From NCBI GenBank assembly GCA_021234155.1, contig JAJEKV010000024.1, forward strand, positions 16,887,030 to 16,951,029: a stretch of DNA of 64,000 nt, read 5' to 3'. Shown piece by piece: positions 44,582-55,212 of this stretch. The stretch is from Isoetes taiwanensis. Taxonomy: Eukaryota > Streptophyta > Lycopodiopsida > Isoetales > Isoetaceae. How positions within the stretch are numbered: the first letter of the stretch is position 1; every line of letters begins with the position of its first letter. A program made the translations under genes and the position numbers. Under the pieces are notes generated by a model that was not told the DNA's origin, ran no database searches, and saw only the letters and a program-made list of their open reading frames with translations.

Positions 44582-46353
44582 GTAATGGACAGCGATGGCA
44601 GCAGCTTCATCAAGAGCTCTATTGCTTTTGTGTTGACGAGCTCATGGGTGGAAACAAAGAAAGGAAAGAAGAAGAAAAAGAACCAAAAAAGGATTTGGAG
44701 AAAGAGAAGTATAGAGGAAGAGGAATAGTGGGGGTTTCACCTACTATAAAGGGGATACGCCACGTGCATTAATGGGGTCAGCAGAAAACCATCCGTATAC
44801 GCCTTGTCCAACCTTCTAGACACCCCTTCCCATATACATATTACACAGACCTCCCCCAACCCCCTAAAACCCCCTAGCCAAGCCCCTATCCGTATGTATA
44901 CATACGGTTTAGGGTAAAAAAAACCCACCCCATTCACTCACATGTTATATACGCCTTAAACTATGTGACATCCCCCGGTTTGCGAGAAGATTAGATAGTT
45001 GGATTTTGACAATGCAGCATCGAGCACCATGTTGCATGTGGGACACCATGTAATGGAGAATACAAGCAGTGGAAGGGAGATGTTCAACTGTTCAATTCTC
45101 TGTTCGTGCTTGGGGAACGTGAGAAAATGGAACTGCATATTTATTATCCACCATGGCACGGTTTTACAATGCTGCATGTCTGTCCATATATTTGAGGGTT
45201 AAGAAATATTTATCAGCTGGGCAGGCTTTGACAAACATATTCATGTTCTCTTATAACGGGTGCTTAGCTATAATGGTGCTTAGCTATTTTTGGCAATGTG
45301 GCTCAAACTTCGAATTAATAATTGCATTTGCAGAGAGTTACCGATCATATCATAAATATGGGCAGCTGGTTAGATTCTAACCTCATTGTGAGTTTTAGGT
45401 CCTTTTTCTAGGGGACTCGCAAAATATGACTGTCAGATACAATATATAACACCATTTGTGACTCTGATGCAAAAAAAAAACGACATGCAAATTTAAACTT
45501 GCTTTTCCACCGCGGTGCATTTTTGTAGTCATAAAATATAAAATATGACCCCACTAAAATATTAGTGAAAAAACCATCACAAAATAAATTTTTATTATCT
45601 AATGATCTAGACATATATAATCGAAAGTGTAATTTTTGGGTTGCCCCTAAGGGGTTCATGTGGGTTTATGGCATATTCCAGGTATATGTCAGTATATGCC
45701 TAGAATATGCATTGCTCCAAACCCATTATTGGCCAGAGTTAATTTGTAATTTAACTCTGACAAGTGCAATTTGCAGTAGCTGGCATAGGGCTCCTTTATT
45801 TGGCTATGGTGAAAGCATTATGGTCCATTGTTGTCTATGCAAACTCATTATAGACTGCTCTTGTAGAATTGACTTTTACAGATGCTGGAATCCATTTTTT
45901 CATAAAGAACCATCATTCACTTATAATTATGGCTATTGAATGGCTAATATGACACTACAAATATATTTACAACAAAACATAATATTTTATGTCATGCACC
46001 TTGAATGATTGTTTTACCCGAACTGATCTTCCGCAATGGTGTGGGCGAAGTCACTCCAGTCTTGATTTGAGGTCTCAGTTTGAGTAACTGTAGATGTCAG
46101 TGAAGTTATTCTAGTCTCTACGCTTCAACTTCAGAACTTATTGCATAGTGAAGTTATTCTAATATCTAGTCTTCAACTTGAGCACTTATTGCATACGACA
46201 AGTGAACAATTTATTTTGCGCGATCATACCTACACCATGTCTGATCTTAGGACCTCACATTCTAAGGAGCTAATTAAGGGTCTTAAAGGCCATTCTGTAC
46301 CTTTATTTGGGGTTTTAGTTTACGCAAGCATGTGAATGAGAAAGTTTTAAACT
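44582..46353. other. Intergenic stretch; palindrome and one dispersed repeat
   Basis: No gene is recognised. 44890-44907 is an 18-bp perfect palindrome (CCGTATGTATACATACGG), with a related CCGTATACG at 44789. 45633-45733 is the second copy of the ~110-bp repeat. Confidence 0.5.
45633..45733. repeat. Dispersed ~110-bp repeat, copy 2
   Basis: Same ends as 30149-30263 (TTTTTGGGTTGCC ... AACCCATTATTGGC) with about 75-80 percent identity by eye. Confidence 0.6.
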
Positions 46354-47640
46354 TCAAACACATGGTGCACCAATAACACTATCATGCCTAATCCCAAGTA
46401 GTGCGACGTCTATAGGCACGTCCTCATCAACCGAATCATCAGACTCACCCTCACTCTCGGGTTCTGTAACATTTTTGGTCCTTGACCTTGTGAGCCTAGC
46501 GATTCGGGTCACAACCTTGTTGACCTGCTTCTCCACATCTTCAACATTCTTGTCTGCCCCTGCATCAACAGTGTTAGAGGAGGCCTTTGTAGAGGCTGCT
46601 GTAGAATTTGGAACTATATGGTAATTGTCAACATCGTCAGAACTACTGGAATCTGCTTTGGGCCGTGTTGGTGTCTTTAGCACTGTAATTTCAGGTGCTG
46701 CATTGTGCTGCTGACTGCTTGAATCTTGATGTGCACTGTTTACAGGCGCTTCTAATGTTCCCAATTCAGAAAACAAGCGTGTACCTTTTTCTGGCTATTC
46801 TTGCTTGTGGAGTTCGAGTTTTTGTAGACTTGTGTCCGGGTTCTTTTCCTGTTGCTGTCTGGAGTTGTAGCTACCACCTCATCTATGTCAATTGTCTCAA
46901 CTATGTGTTTGTTTGCTGCCCCAGCATATAAGGGTTCCTGCTTGACTGTCTTCCCCAATTCCTCCACTAAGCCTGCTGGAACTGTTTCTGAGCATTCGAG
47001 GCAGTGTGTCTTCTCCATAAGCAAACTCAGGCAGCTGACATGATATACGTGGCCACATTTCAGCTTCAGACTGAGGATGTAATCATCCTGGAATGCGAGC
47101 CCGCATGTGGAGCATCTCTCCTCATCTCCAATTGGCAACCTGAATGGCACAGGATAGATGCTCACAAGTTGGCCAGCTCTCTTTGTAAGTTCCCTAAGCC
47201 TGTTGACATTCTGTAAATGCTGCTGGGCTTTTGCAAGCTGCACTTCATTGTTTGCAACCTCAGCAGCTACAGTGGCCACCTGTTGAACTATCCCGTCATC
47301 TACTGGGCCACCCCCCCATCAACAAGGGCTTTGAGCATGTACTCTGCCATGTCTTTCTCTCTCTCTAAGCGCAGTAGCTCAGCAGAGGCACCAGCATCAG
47401 GACCTGTCAGGGCTTGAAGACGTGAGATGTTGTCTTTTATTGTCTGCAATTTCTCTTGTGAAGCCGAGAAGAAAGTCCCTTAGCCTGGGACTGGACAACT
47501 AGCTCCTTCTTGGAGACTAAATCAGCTTGCTGCGTGTTTAGGGTTTCCTGCAAAGCTTTGCGCATGACTTCCAGGCGTGATATGTTCTCCCCATAAGCTG
47601 TGTAAGTTGTTGGCATGCAGAACTGATTCTCTAAGATTCC
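46354..47640 (-). pseudogene. Coiled-coil plus RING-H2 protein fragment fused to a gypsy element
   Basis: Minus-strand blocks in order: 47655-47437 (coiled coil, ENISRLEVMRKALQETL), about 47460-47290 (second coil, KLQTIKDNISRLQALTGPD...LRLEREKDMAEYML), 47279-46752 (third helix, then a RING-H2 finger with spacing C-x2-C-x14-C-x-H-x2-H-x2-C-x10-C-x2-C in CSTCGLAF...CGHVYHVSC...CLEC) and 46776-46354 (Ser/Thr-rich acidic tail). Frames change at a GGGGGGG run near 47315 and near 46755, so the coding may be one protein broken by errors. RING-H2 proteins are usually ubiquitin ligases. The 5' end runs directly out of a gypsy integrase. Confidence 0.6.
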
Positions 47641-48081
47641 CACTTGAAGAAACATAAATCCTTCCTTTGTAAAAATGCAATCCTTCTTGCTCAGTCCACA
47701 GCTCCCCGAGCTTGACTATTGCTGAATTTTGCTGATCCTCAGGATATGCATTTTTTATCCTTTGTATAAGATCACTTGCCAAAGTTGTTAAGGTATTTAT
47801 ATGCTTAACCCTTGATAACGCATCGGCAACTGGATTATTTTTGCCAGGCGTATGCTCAATGGAGAAATGAAACTCATGGAGGAAATCTAGCCACCTAGCC
47901 TGTCTCGGGCTAATCTTGGCTTGACTTTGCAAGAATCTTAACGGTTTATGGTCAGTACAGACAATAAACTTGCGCGGCTCTTTGTTCGTCCCACTACGCA
48001 AGTAGTGCCTCCAAGTTTTCAATGCATGCACAATGGCTAACAATTCTTGCTCATAGGTTGTGTAATTCCTTTCAATAGGAC
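47610..48081 (-). pseudogene. Gypsy RNase H and integrase N terminus
   Basis: The minus strand reads NYTTYEQELLAIVHALKTWRHYL, FIVCTDHKPLRFL, RQARWLDFLHEFHFSIEHTPGKNNPVADALSR, the classic gypsy RNase H, then the integrase linker WTEQEGLHFYKGRIYV up to LRESVLHAN. The HHCC zinc finger and catalytic core that should follow are replaced. Confidence 0.85.
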
Positions 48082-49135
48082 CAGTGTTGGATCCGTACGG
48101 GTATGGTAACTTTCAAGTACTTACCATACCATACTGGAAGTACGGTACGTACAGATTAAAAAATGAATGGTTTTGGTGATAAAATGCAATATGTTACCGT
48201 ACCCGTACGTTACATTATGGTATGAGCCATACCATACTTAGAATACGTATTTTACAAAAAAAATATAAAAAAAATTGGACGTTGGGTTTTTTTTTTCCCC
48301 TCAATTTTTTTTCCCTCCCGTAGGGTTTGCTGGTGGCCGAACACCCTGTTGCCTTGGCCGATCTCACAGAAACAGCTGCTGATCACTCGAAATAGCTGCT
48401 GCTCACCCGAAATGCCTTGGCCGACCAGTTTGTGCTCAGTTTCAGCTTTGATGGTTTAGTTTTAACAAGAGAAGAGATGGAGAGTCCAGGGTTTTAGGGT
48501 CTGCAATAGACATCTCAGTGGATTTGCAACAAAGGTAACGAATCATCTGTGCATTTATGATCAGGAAAAGCACTTATCTGTGCATGGCTCTTATCAATAC
48601 TAAGCACTTCTAATTCTTATCCATTTTTCAGTCTTGCATTCTGATGCAGGGAGCTTAAAGCAAAAGTTCAGTTGCATTCCACTATTTTGTAGTCAAGAAT
48701 TATGGTTTTAAGATTTATGGGTTCAAGATTTGTTGTTTTAGAGTTGTGGTTTAAGATGTCCAGTTGAGCAGATAATCTCACTCTTCACCATAGTGCCATG
48801 AAGATCATCCATTTGGGAAGTTTATTGGAAAATGCACGGATTTAAAACTTAAGCTTGACAAGTGTTTCCGGGAAGAGGTACGTATGCTGCTTTACCATTC
48901 TTTTATACTTAATTTTCTCACTTCTTTAGTTTCAGAATTGATAAATTATTAGTTTCTCGTGTCAAAATGAGAAGTAGCTAAGGAAAAAAATGCCCATGAT
49001 ACCATCCAGCCAGTGTTGCTAAACTGCTTGTAAGAAGCAGTGGCCTACTTCCCCTGTTTCAGACGAAACTTCAGCAGGGTAGCAATTATATTATGGTATA
49101 TTAGGGTTTATGAGATGACTCTTTCCATGTAGAAA

Positions 49136-49210
49136 TATTTTGTAGCAAGTGCTTTTCTTTGTATGTAGCAAGTGCTTTTCTTTTCCATGTAGCAAGTGCC
49201 TTTCTTTGTA
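49136..49210. repeat. Three ~25-bp tandem units inside the hAT element
   Basis: The unit is close to ATGTAGCAAGTGCTTTTCTTT. It directly precedes a possible AG acceptor (TTTGTACAG). Confidence 0.65.
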
Positions 49211-49239
49211 CAGGAAATTTATGTCTAGCAGAATGTTGT

Positions 49240-49438
49240 AATCTGCCATTGGACATGATCTTCCAATTCCACCAGCTGCATATCTGCATGGTACAGTGCA
49301 TTATGGTCCTTATCCATATCCCTTTCCTCCTCCAAATGCAGGTGCTCATTCCTACAGGAATTACAATGTGTCAGGCCAGAATGAAGCAGCCCCAAGAAAT
49401 ACTCCAGCAGGTTTGCCTCAGGAGGAATCTGGTCAGGA
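49240..49438 (+). pseudogene. Captured exon-like segment of a Pro/Tyr-rich gene
   Basis: The open frame reads GHDLPIPPAAYLHGTVHYGP...FPPPNAGAHSYRNY... and ends at GAAGTAAGG, a plausible donor; an acceptor lies upstream near 49213. This looks like host exon sequence carried by the hAT element. The source gene is not recognised. Confidence 0.4.
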
Positions 49439-50609
49439 AGTAAGGGCAAACACTTCTGCAAATTGGTCTCATAGACCCAAGTGGTCTCTCGTAGAAGTTA
49501 ACATAATCTTTTCTTGGCCGAATTCGACCTCCAAATCTCAATCATGAACACTATGAGAAGAAAATTCTGAACATGAATACATGTATTCTGAGCTATGCTA
49601 CATGAATATCATATCTGCACAGGCACTTTAACATCCTCGTTGACGCACTTATGTGGATTGTGAAATTTTACTTCATGCTATTGCAAATACATGCACATAC
49701 TGAAATTTCAAATGACGTAGTAAAACCTTCAGCCTGGCAAGAGTCACAAAATGTGACAAGTTTTTTTAGATGCTTCTTGATCTGCAGTATTCCTCTGGCA
49801 TGCAGTGGCCGATCAGAATCATTCCACTATTGAACATAGTGTGTTAGTGAGCATATGCTACAGAGCTATAACGAGAAATGATGTAACCAGATGTTGAAAC
49901 AACTAACCTCAAAAAGCACCTGTACTAAGGTAACCTGAATTAAGAATCAATTCATATCTTAAAAGTTTTTGAAAGTTATTGCATATTTTAAAATGTAGTA
50001 TCAATTATTTGATTTCAGGTGCATAATTTGGTGGGGTGTGGTGAATGGCAGTGCAAACATATGGTCATTCTTCCCGTATCGGCACTCTTAATAAAATGAT
50101 TCTAGTTGTAGAAGAATCAAATGGTTGTTAACTAATTTGCTTAAACTGATTTCCTGTAATGTTAATGTTATGTAACTAAAAACTAGCAAAACTCAAAGAT
50201 GCATTACTTTTTTTATTGTGCTTCTTGCTGTTATGGGACACCATGTCATTTTTATATGTTTAACAGACTTGTGAGTTCCCGGTTTCCAGACTTATTGAGT
50301 AAAATTAATGGTCCAAATAGAAAATTTTGCAATATGATAGGTATTGTACGTATTTTAAATATGGTATGAGTACATGATCTTCTAAAAACTGAAAATTTAG
50401 CAATAAACTTGCAAATTGGGAGTACGGTACGTATCTTAAGTACGGTACGTATCTTAAGTACGTTATAGGTACAATACCTTGATATTTTTAACGGACTGCA
50501 ATTTTTTTTGGTACGTTAAAATCTTAAAGGTACGTTACGAGGTATGATATGTAAAATACCTACTGTACCGTACAGGTACTGTAAGTACGGTACAACACTG
50601 AATAGGACT

Positions 50610-50792
50610 TAGTTTCTGACTTTCATAAGTCGCAACGTGTCCTTGCTGCATTAATACCGCCCCCAACGCTTGCCCACAAGTATTAATATAGACCTCGAAT
50701 GCCTCATTTAAGTCTGGCACCTTCAACACAGGATTGTTAACCAGCGGGTCCTTAATGTGCCGAAAAGCCTCTTGCTGCTCTCTCCCCCACAC
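50610..50792 (-). pseudogene. Gypsy RT/RNase H connection segment
   Basis: The minus strand reads FRHIKDPLVNNPVLKVPDLNEAFEVYINTCGQALGAVLMQQGH..., the start of gypsy RNase H, and breaks at the hAT insertion. Confidence 0.8.
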
Positions 50793-50818
50793 AAAAATCG
50801 TGATCTTTTTTCAAAAGA

Positions 50819-51547
50819 TCAGTGAGGGCAGCTACAACTTTGGATCAGTGAGGGTACGAATTTGCGATAGTACGTTGCTAACCCCAAAAAACTCCGCAAT
50901 TCCAAAATGTTCTCTGGTGGGAGCCATAACTGTAATACTTGTACCTTGGCGGGATCCGGCGACACCCCTTCATCGGAAAGGATATGTCCCAAATAGGCCA
51001 CCCGCTGCTTAAAGAAGTCACATTTGGAGATCTTTGCATAGAGTTTGTGTTCTTGCAAAATTCGAACAACTTGTTCCAAGTGAGCGAAATGTTCCAAGTG
51101 ACCTTGATGAGTTCTGAATGCAGTTTTAATTTTGTCCTCTTCCCGAATCTTAATCTGGTGATATCCGCTTCGGAGGTCTATCTCAGTGAACCAGTTTGCT
51201 CCCCCAAGATGATCCAGAATATCGTCGACTCTAGGTAAAGGATATCTATCCTTTATAGTTGCTTTGTTAAGTGCCCAGTAATCTATGCATATCCGCATAG
51301 TACCGTCTTTTTTCTTAATGAGCAACACGGGACTCGCAAAAGATGATTTGATTGGGCGTACAAAACCTTTGCTTAATAACTCCTTTACTTGCTTTTTAAC
51401 CTCTTCAAGCTCCAGAGGACTTAATTGGTAAGGAGCACGTGCCATGGGTTTAACCCCAGGTTTAAGCTCAATTTCGTGCTCTACACCCCGCGAGGGTGGT
51501 GGCCCCTCGGGTAACTCTTTTGGAAACACATCCCGAAAAGTATTCAA
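50819..51547 (-). pseudogene. Gypsy reverse transcriptase with the catalytic block deleted
   Basis: The reading contains LPEGPPPSRGVEHEI, the RT fingers (VLLIKKKDGTMRICIDYWALN), the first catalytic Asp region (FTEIDLRSGYHQIKI), then FRTHQGH joined directly to LEHFAHLEQVVRILQEH. The segment that normally lies between, holding the FGL.NAP and Y-x-D-D motifs, is missing in frame. The thumb/connection (LSDEGVSPDPAKV) follows. It is inactive. Confidence 0.85.
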
Positions 51548-51697
51548 AAGACCTTTTAGTCTTTTGATCTACCTTAGGGTTTACCTTAGTGTTAACCACT
51601 AATGAGTTACACGATTTGATAATTAAATCATCATTCCTTAAATATATTAAAGAAAGAGCATTTGTATTAATGATCTACACGCATCCCGGCAGTAATC

Positions 51698-52590
51698 TCA
51701 GGTCACATAATCCCATAGAGACCCTGTCTGAGTGAGCTCCTTCAGCTGTATGAGCGCATGATGCCGGTCATGGTGAGGTGCATACTCTTGTCGGAACAAG
51801 CAACAAAAATCCCTCCAAGTACGCAGCTTCTGACCATTGTCTGTGTGGATGTCCCACCATGCAGCTGCCGGTTCCTTCAACTTCAGGGTGGCATATATCA
51901 ATCGGGCATTCTCGCCTTTCTTCCTGGCTGCAAAATACAATTTTATTTGATTGAACCAACGCATAGCCTGCTGATGCATAACATCCTTGCCATAGAAATC
52001 TGGCATCTTTATACGCTCCAGAGACTTAATTAGCTCCCCCAGGGATTCTTCTGGATGACACCACCTTCCACGACATCCTGAGCTACTGGTCCATCGAGCA
52101 GCCCCATGTTTATCCCTGATGGTGCACTAGGTCCCGGACGTGCAATATCGTGAGGAACATCACGGTTTGTCCCTGGAGCAGTGAGAACTGCCCCAGCCAC
52201 TAGTAAAAAAAATTCTACTACATTGCTTAAACGAAGTTCCCGGGCTTTGCCTTCAGCAGCCCACTTTTGCAAGTTCTCATGCATCAACCCTAGAATATGA
52301 CTCTCATTATCGTCAGGTAAGTTTTCACTTATCGGACCTTGCTCAGTACTTGCTCCCAGAGTGTTCCCGGCATTTTCATTACCAGCATTAGCTGCACTTG
52401 CAGCAGTTACATGGTCAGCACCTACAGGAAAAGCTGCTGCAGGAGCAGCATCTGAGGGTGCTCCTCCATCTAACTCGAACTCGGGCATTCCATCATCTAG
52501 ATGAATGTCCTCGAGGGCAGGTATTATGCCCTCTTCAGGCGGATGCACTTCTGGAAATCTGTCAACAGGTCCTGCTGGTATATCTGGCAC
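51698..52590 (-). pseudogene. Gypsy gag
   Basis: 52030-52590 is a Pro/Ala-rich and acidic N-terminal region; 51698-52006 is the retrotransposon gag domain (AMRWFNQIKLYFAARKKGENARLIYATLKLKEPAAAWWD). A stop separates them. The later zinc knuckle and protease are not intact between 51690 and 51547. Confidence 0.75.
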
Positions 52591-52618
52591 AGGTTCAGCC
52601 GTACTGCTCTGATACCAC

Positions 52619-53556
52619 TGTTATGACGAAAATCCACTGAGCAAACCTTGCACGTTTAGAGTACATCAGTCAACTTCAGCCCACACCACGGATTCCAGAT
52701 CCCCCTCGTTGATCTATTCGGTGCGGCTCCCAGCCGGTGTTTCTTCACACCACAGATGGTTGGATCCTCTCAACAAGTTTTCCCTAAGCAGATAACAGCT
52801 CATCTGCACAGAAACCTAATTCGACCACAAGAAGATCTAATCTTCTCTGTGACCACCACAGCATATTCGTGCTTCCAAATCGTATGCTCCTATCAAGTCA
52901 TAATCCAAATGAGTGATCCTAGCTGCAGAACCGGTTCTTCTCACAAGACCCAACTCTGATTGCCCTTAACAAATTCGCTCTCCAGGCTTGATAACTTAAC
53001 ACTGGAGCTAACTGCAGTCTTCCTTAGTCAAATCTGACCTACCTGGCCTTTGATTCGATTCCAATTGCATCTCCTAGCCACGACTATCAGATCTGGCGTT
53101 CTGGCCTGATACAGATTCGTTCGACCTGTTCTATTAACAGGTTTCTTGCCCATCAAACCATACAGTGCCACATGTCCATATCATAGTTATATTTTAAGAT
53201 AGCTATCTCCCATTTCTTTATCTTAATACTTTTACCCTTAGTGCTAATACTAGTACCACTAACACCAACTTAGCAACGTTAGCCATGCATTAATATAAAT
53301 GTTCTGCAACCATTGGTCTCGCAAGCTTTTCCTCCGCATTAATATTATTTGCTAATATTAGTGCCCCTAGCGACCCATTATCCGTCCCTAGCAAATCTAT
53401 TGTCTCTTATTCCACATTCCGTCACCATAAACTGATTACAATCAACATGGCCCATTAATCACAACTGCTTGGCAATAGCAACTAACGGTACCCCTATGCT
53501 CATGGACGTCCATCAGGGGTCCGATTCCGGCTATACCCTTGGGAGCACCTGTAACA
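52619..53556 (-). repeat. 5' LTR of the gypsy element (~938 bp)
   Basis: In plus orientation it begins TGTTATGACG and ends CCTGTAACA (TG...CA). On the minus strand a primer-binding site (GTGGTATCAGAGCAG) sits just inside at about 52604-52618. No partner LTR was found. Confidence 0.7.
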
Positions 53557-55212
53557 TTGAGGATAAATGAGGATACACCCTTTTTATGAGCTGGATTGGT
53601 ACCAGGCATTTTTCTGTTCATCTTACTTTAACCTATGCTCATCACAATACATAATAGTCAATTTGGTTCATTTCTAGATTCATAGTATTAGCTTATAGGA
53701 CTTCAGATGTTAAAGGCTTGGAACAATGACAAATGCTCAGTTTTAAAAATATCACAGCTCTCATTGGATTAACTTTGACAGGGATGACTTGTCGTCGACA
53801 AGATTTATCTTATGCTGCTTTCTCGTGTAATTGGTGAGCAGTAAAAGACTTTTTAGTCTGATAGTTTGCTCGTTTACAATAGTCTATGAACAATATAGTT
53901 ATCTATGTGGAAGGAAAGTTTGCTGCTTAGAATACCCTGCCTTTTCATGGGACCAAGACAATAACATGTACGCCATTTATGCTTGTGCCAGCTCTGATGC
54001 TAAATGCTTATGTTGTTGCTTTGAACCAGATCTATGACATTAAGTTTGATATAAGGTAAGGAACTCTGTCCACCCGTTCTGCAATGCATTCACATCATCA
54101 AACATGTTACATTTGGTTAACGAAAGTCATTTTGTTGGTTTTCATGTTCCTATAATTCTTACAAGCATTCATCATTGGATATGACAAACATGAGCTTCTC
54201 ATTGAGGCCATTTGGGTATGACAAACATGAGCTCCTCATTGAGGCCATGGCTGAATCCAATATGTGGCCAATATGCATCATATATTTGTATTCATTCAAA
54301 TTATAATGTACTAATGGTGTATATTACAGTGTATTGGAAACTTAACTACCACTTCAGTTGGAGCAACAAGATAGTTGATTAGAACAAGAAAAATAATACT
54401 TTTAGCAGCAATGATTTACAAGTGACAAGAAGCATAATTTAAAGTTTGTCCCTTGTGAGTCAATGCTATTGAAAGTGATTGCTCACACAAGTAAATACAG
54501 AAATGCTCAAATTTAATTTCGTAGTGAGCCACAGAAGTTATTACAGAAACTCACATTATACCCAGGCCTCCAGATTAGATTTTGCTTAAACCGGCAAAAT
54601 GCCGTGTTTTATCGCTACTTACCGGATTTTTCAGAAAATATCCTCTAATTTGCCGGATTTAAAAAGTATTTCACAAAAATTTTGACCGGAAATTTTCTGG
54701 CATTTATTTTGCAAATCAAATCGGATTTTAACAACTTTAACCGGAAATTCTGGGGAGGAACCCCCCAATTTGGAGCCCTGGTCCATTGTAACTCAAAAGC
54801 AAGTTGTGGAAGTGGGTCCACACAAACTCCACACAAGTTAATATAGAGATACGCGAATCCCTAACACAATTTATGATACAAATACAACAAGTTGTGGAAG
54901 TGGGTCCACACAAACTCCACACTTATAGAGATATACGAATCCTCCTGCTTTGAAGTGGCCCACTGTAAATCATAAATTACGACAGAGATACACATTAGTT
55001 AGATTTATAACTTGCAATCATCCCTGCACATAACATAAATTGATCCATGTATGTCCTTCCACATTTGAGATTATACTCCAGAGTGGATGCTACAATTAAA
55101 TGTCCTTGCTTTTGAAACTACTAAGCATGTACATTTAGAACAAGTTATATTGGTGTATTGTAACCCGCATGCATGATTTAAGACAAATAGATAGTTACCT
55201 TGATTGGTTGCT
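53557..55212. other. Intergenic stretch with small repeats
   Basis: No gene is recognised. It contains a 39-bp near-repeat (about 54180-54250, GACAAACATGAGCT...), a MITE-like block (54559-54783) and a repeated GTTGTGGAAGTGGGTCCACA unit at about 54803 and 54891. Confidence 0.45.
54559..54783. mobile_element. MITE-like block with CAGG..CTCCA ends and CCGG repeats
   Basis: Left end CAGGCCTCCAGATT and right end AATTTGGAGCCCTG are imperfect inverted repeats. Inside, CCGG(A/C) occurs five times at roughly regular spacing. No clear target duplication was seen, so the boundary is tentative. Confidence 0.4.

Larger units (their letters stand above)
48082..50600. mobile_element. 2.5-kb hAT-type element nested in gypsy RNase H
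   Basis: Ends CAGTGTTG ... CAACACTG are perfect 8-bp inverted repeats, and the flanks carry the same 8-bp AATAGGAC (48074-48081 and 50601-50608), the hallmark of hAT insertion. Removing the element restores the gypsy codons around KLSPIERNYTTYEQE. Subterminal regions (48100-48250 and 50400-50595) are packed with GTACGGTAC-like palindromes. No transposase is visible, so it is non-autonomous. An exon-like segment lies at 49240-49438. Confidence 0.88.
46354..53556 (-). mobile_element. Ty3/gypsy retrotransposon, rearranged and interrupted
   Basis: From right to left: 5' LTR (52619-53556), primer-binding site, gag (52590-51698), RT (51547-50819), RT/RNase H (50792-50610), a nested hAT element (48082-50600), the rest of RNase H and the start of integrase (48070-47620), then the coiled-coil/RING sequence instead of the integrase core. 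No 3' LTR was found in the window, so the left boundary is uncertain. Confidence 0.75.

Noticed and set aside
53831-54037. 68-codon plus frame
   Set aside because: Isolated, Cys-rich by chance, no family pattern.
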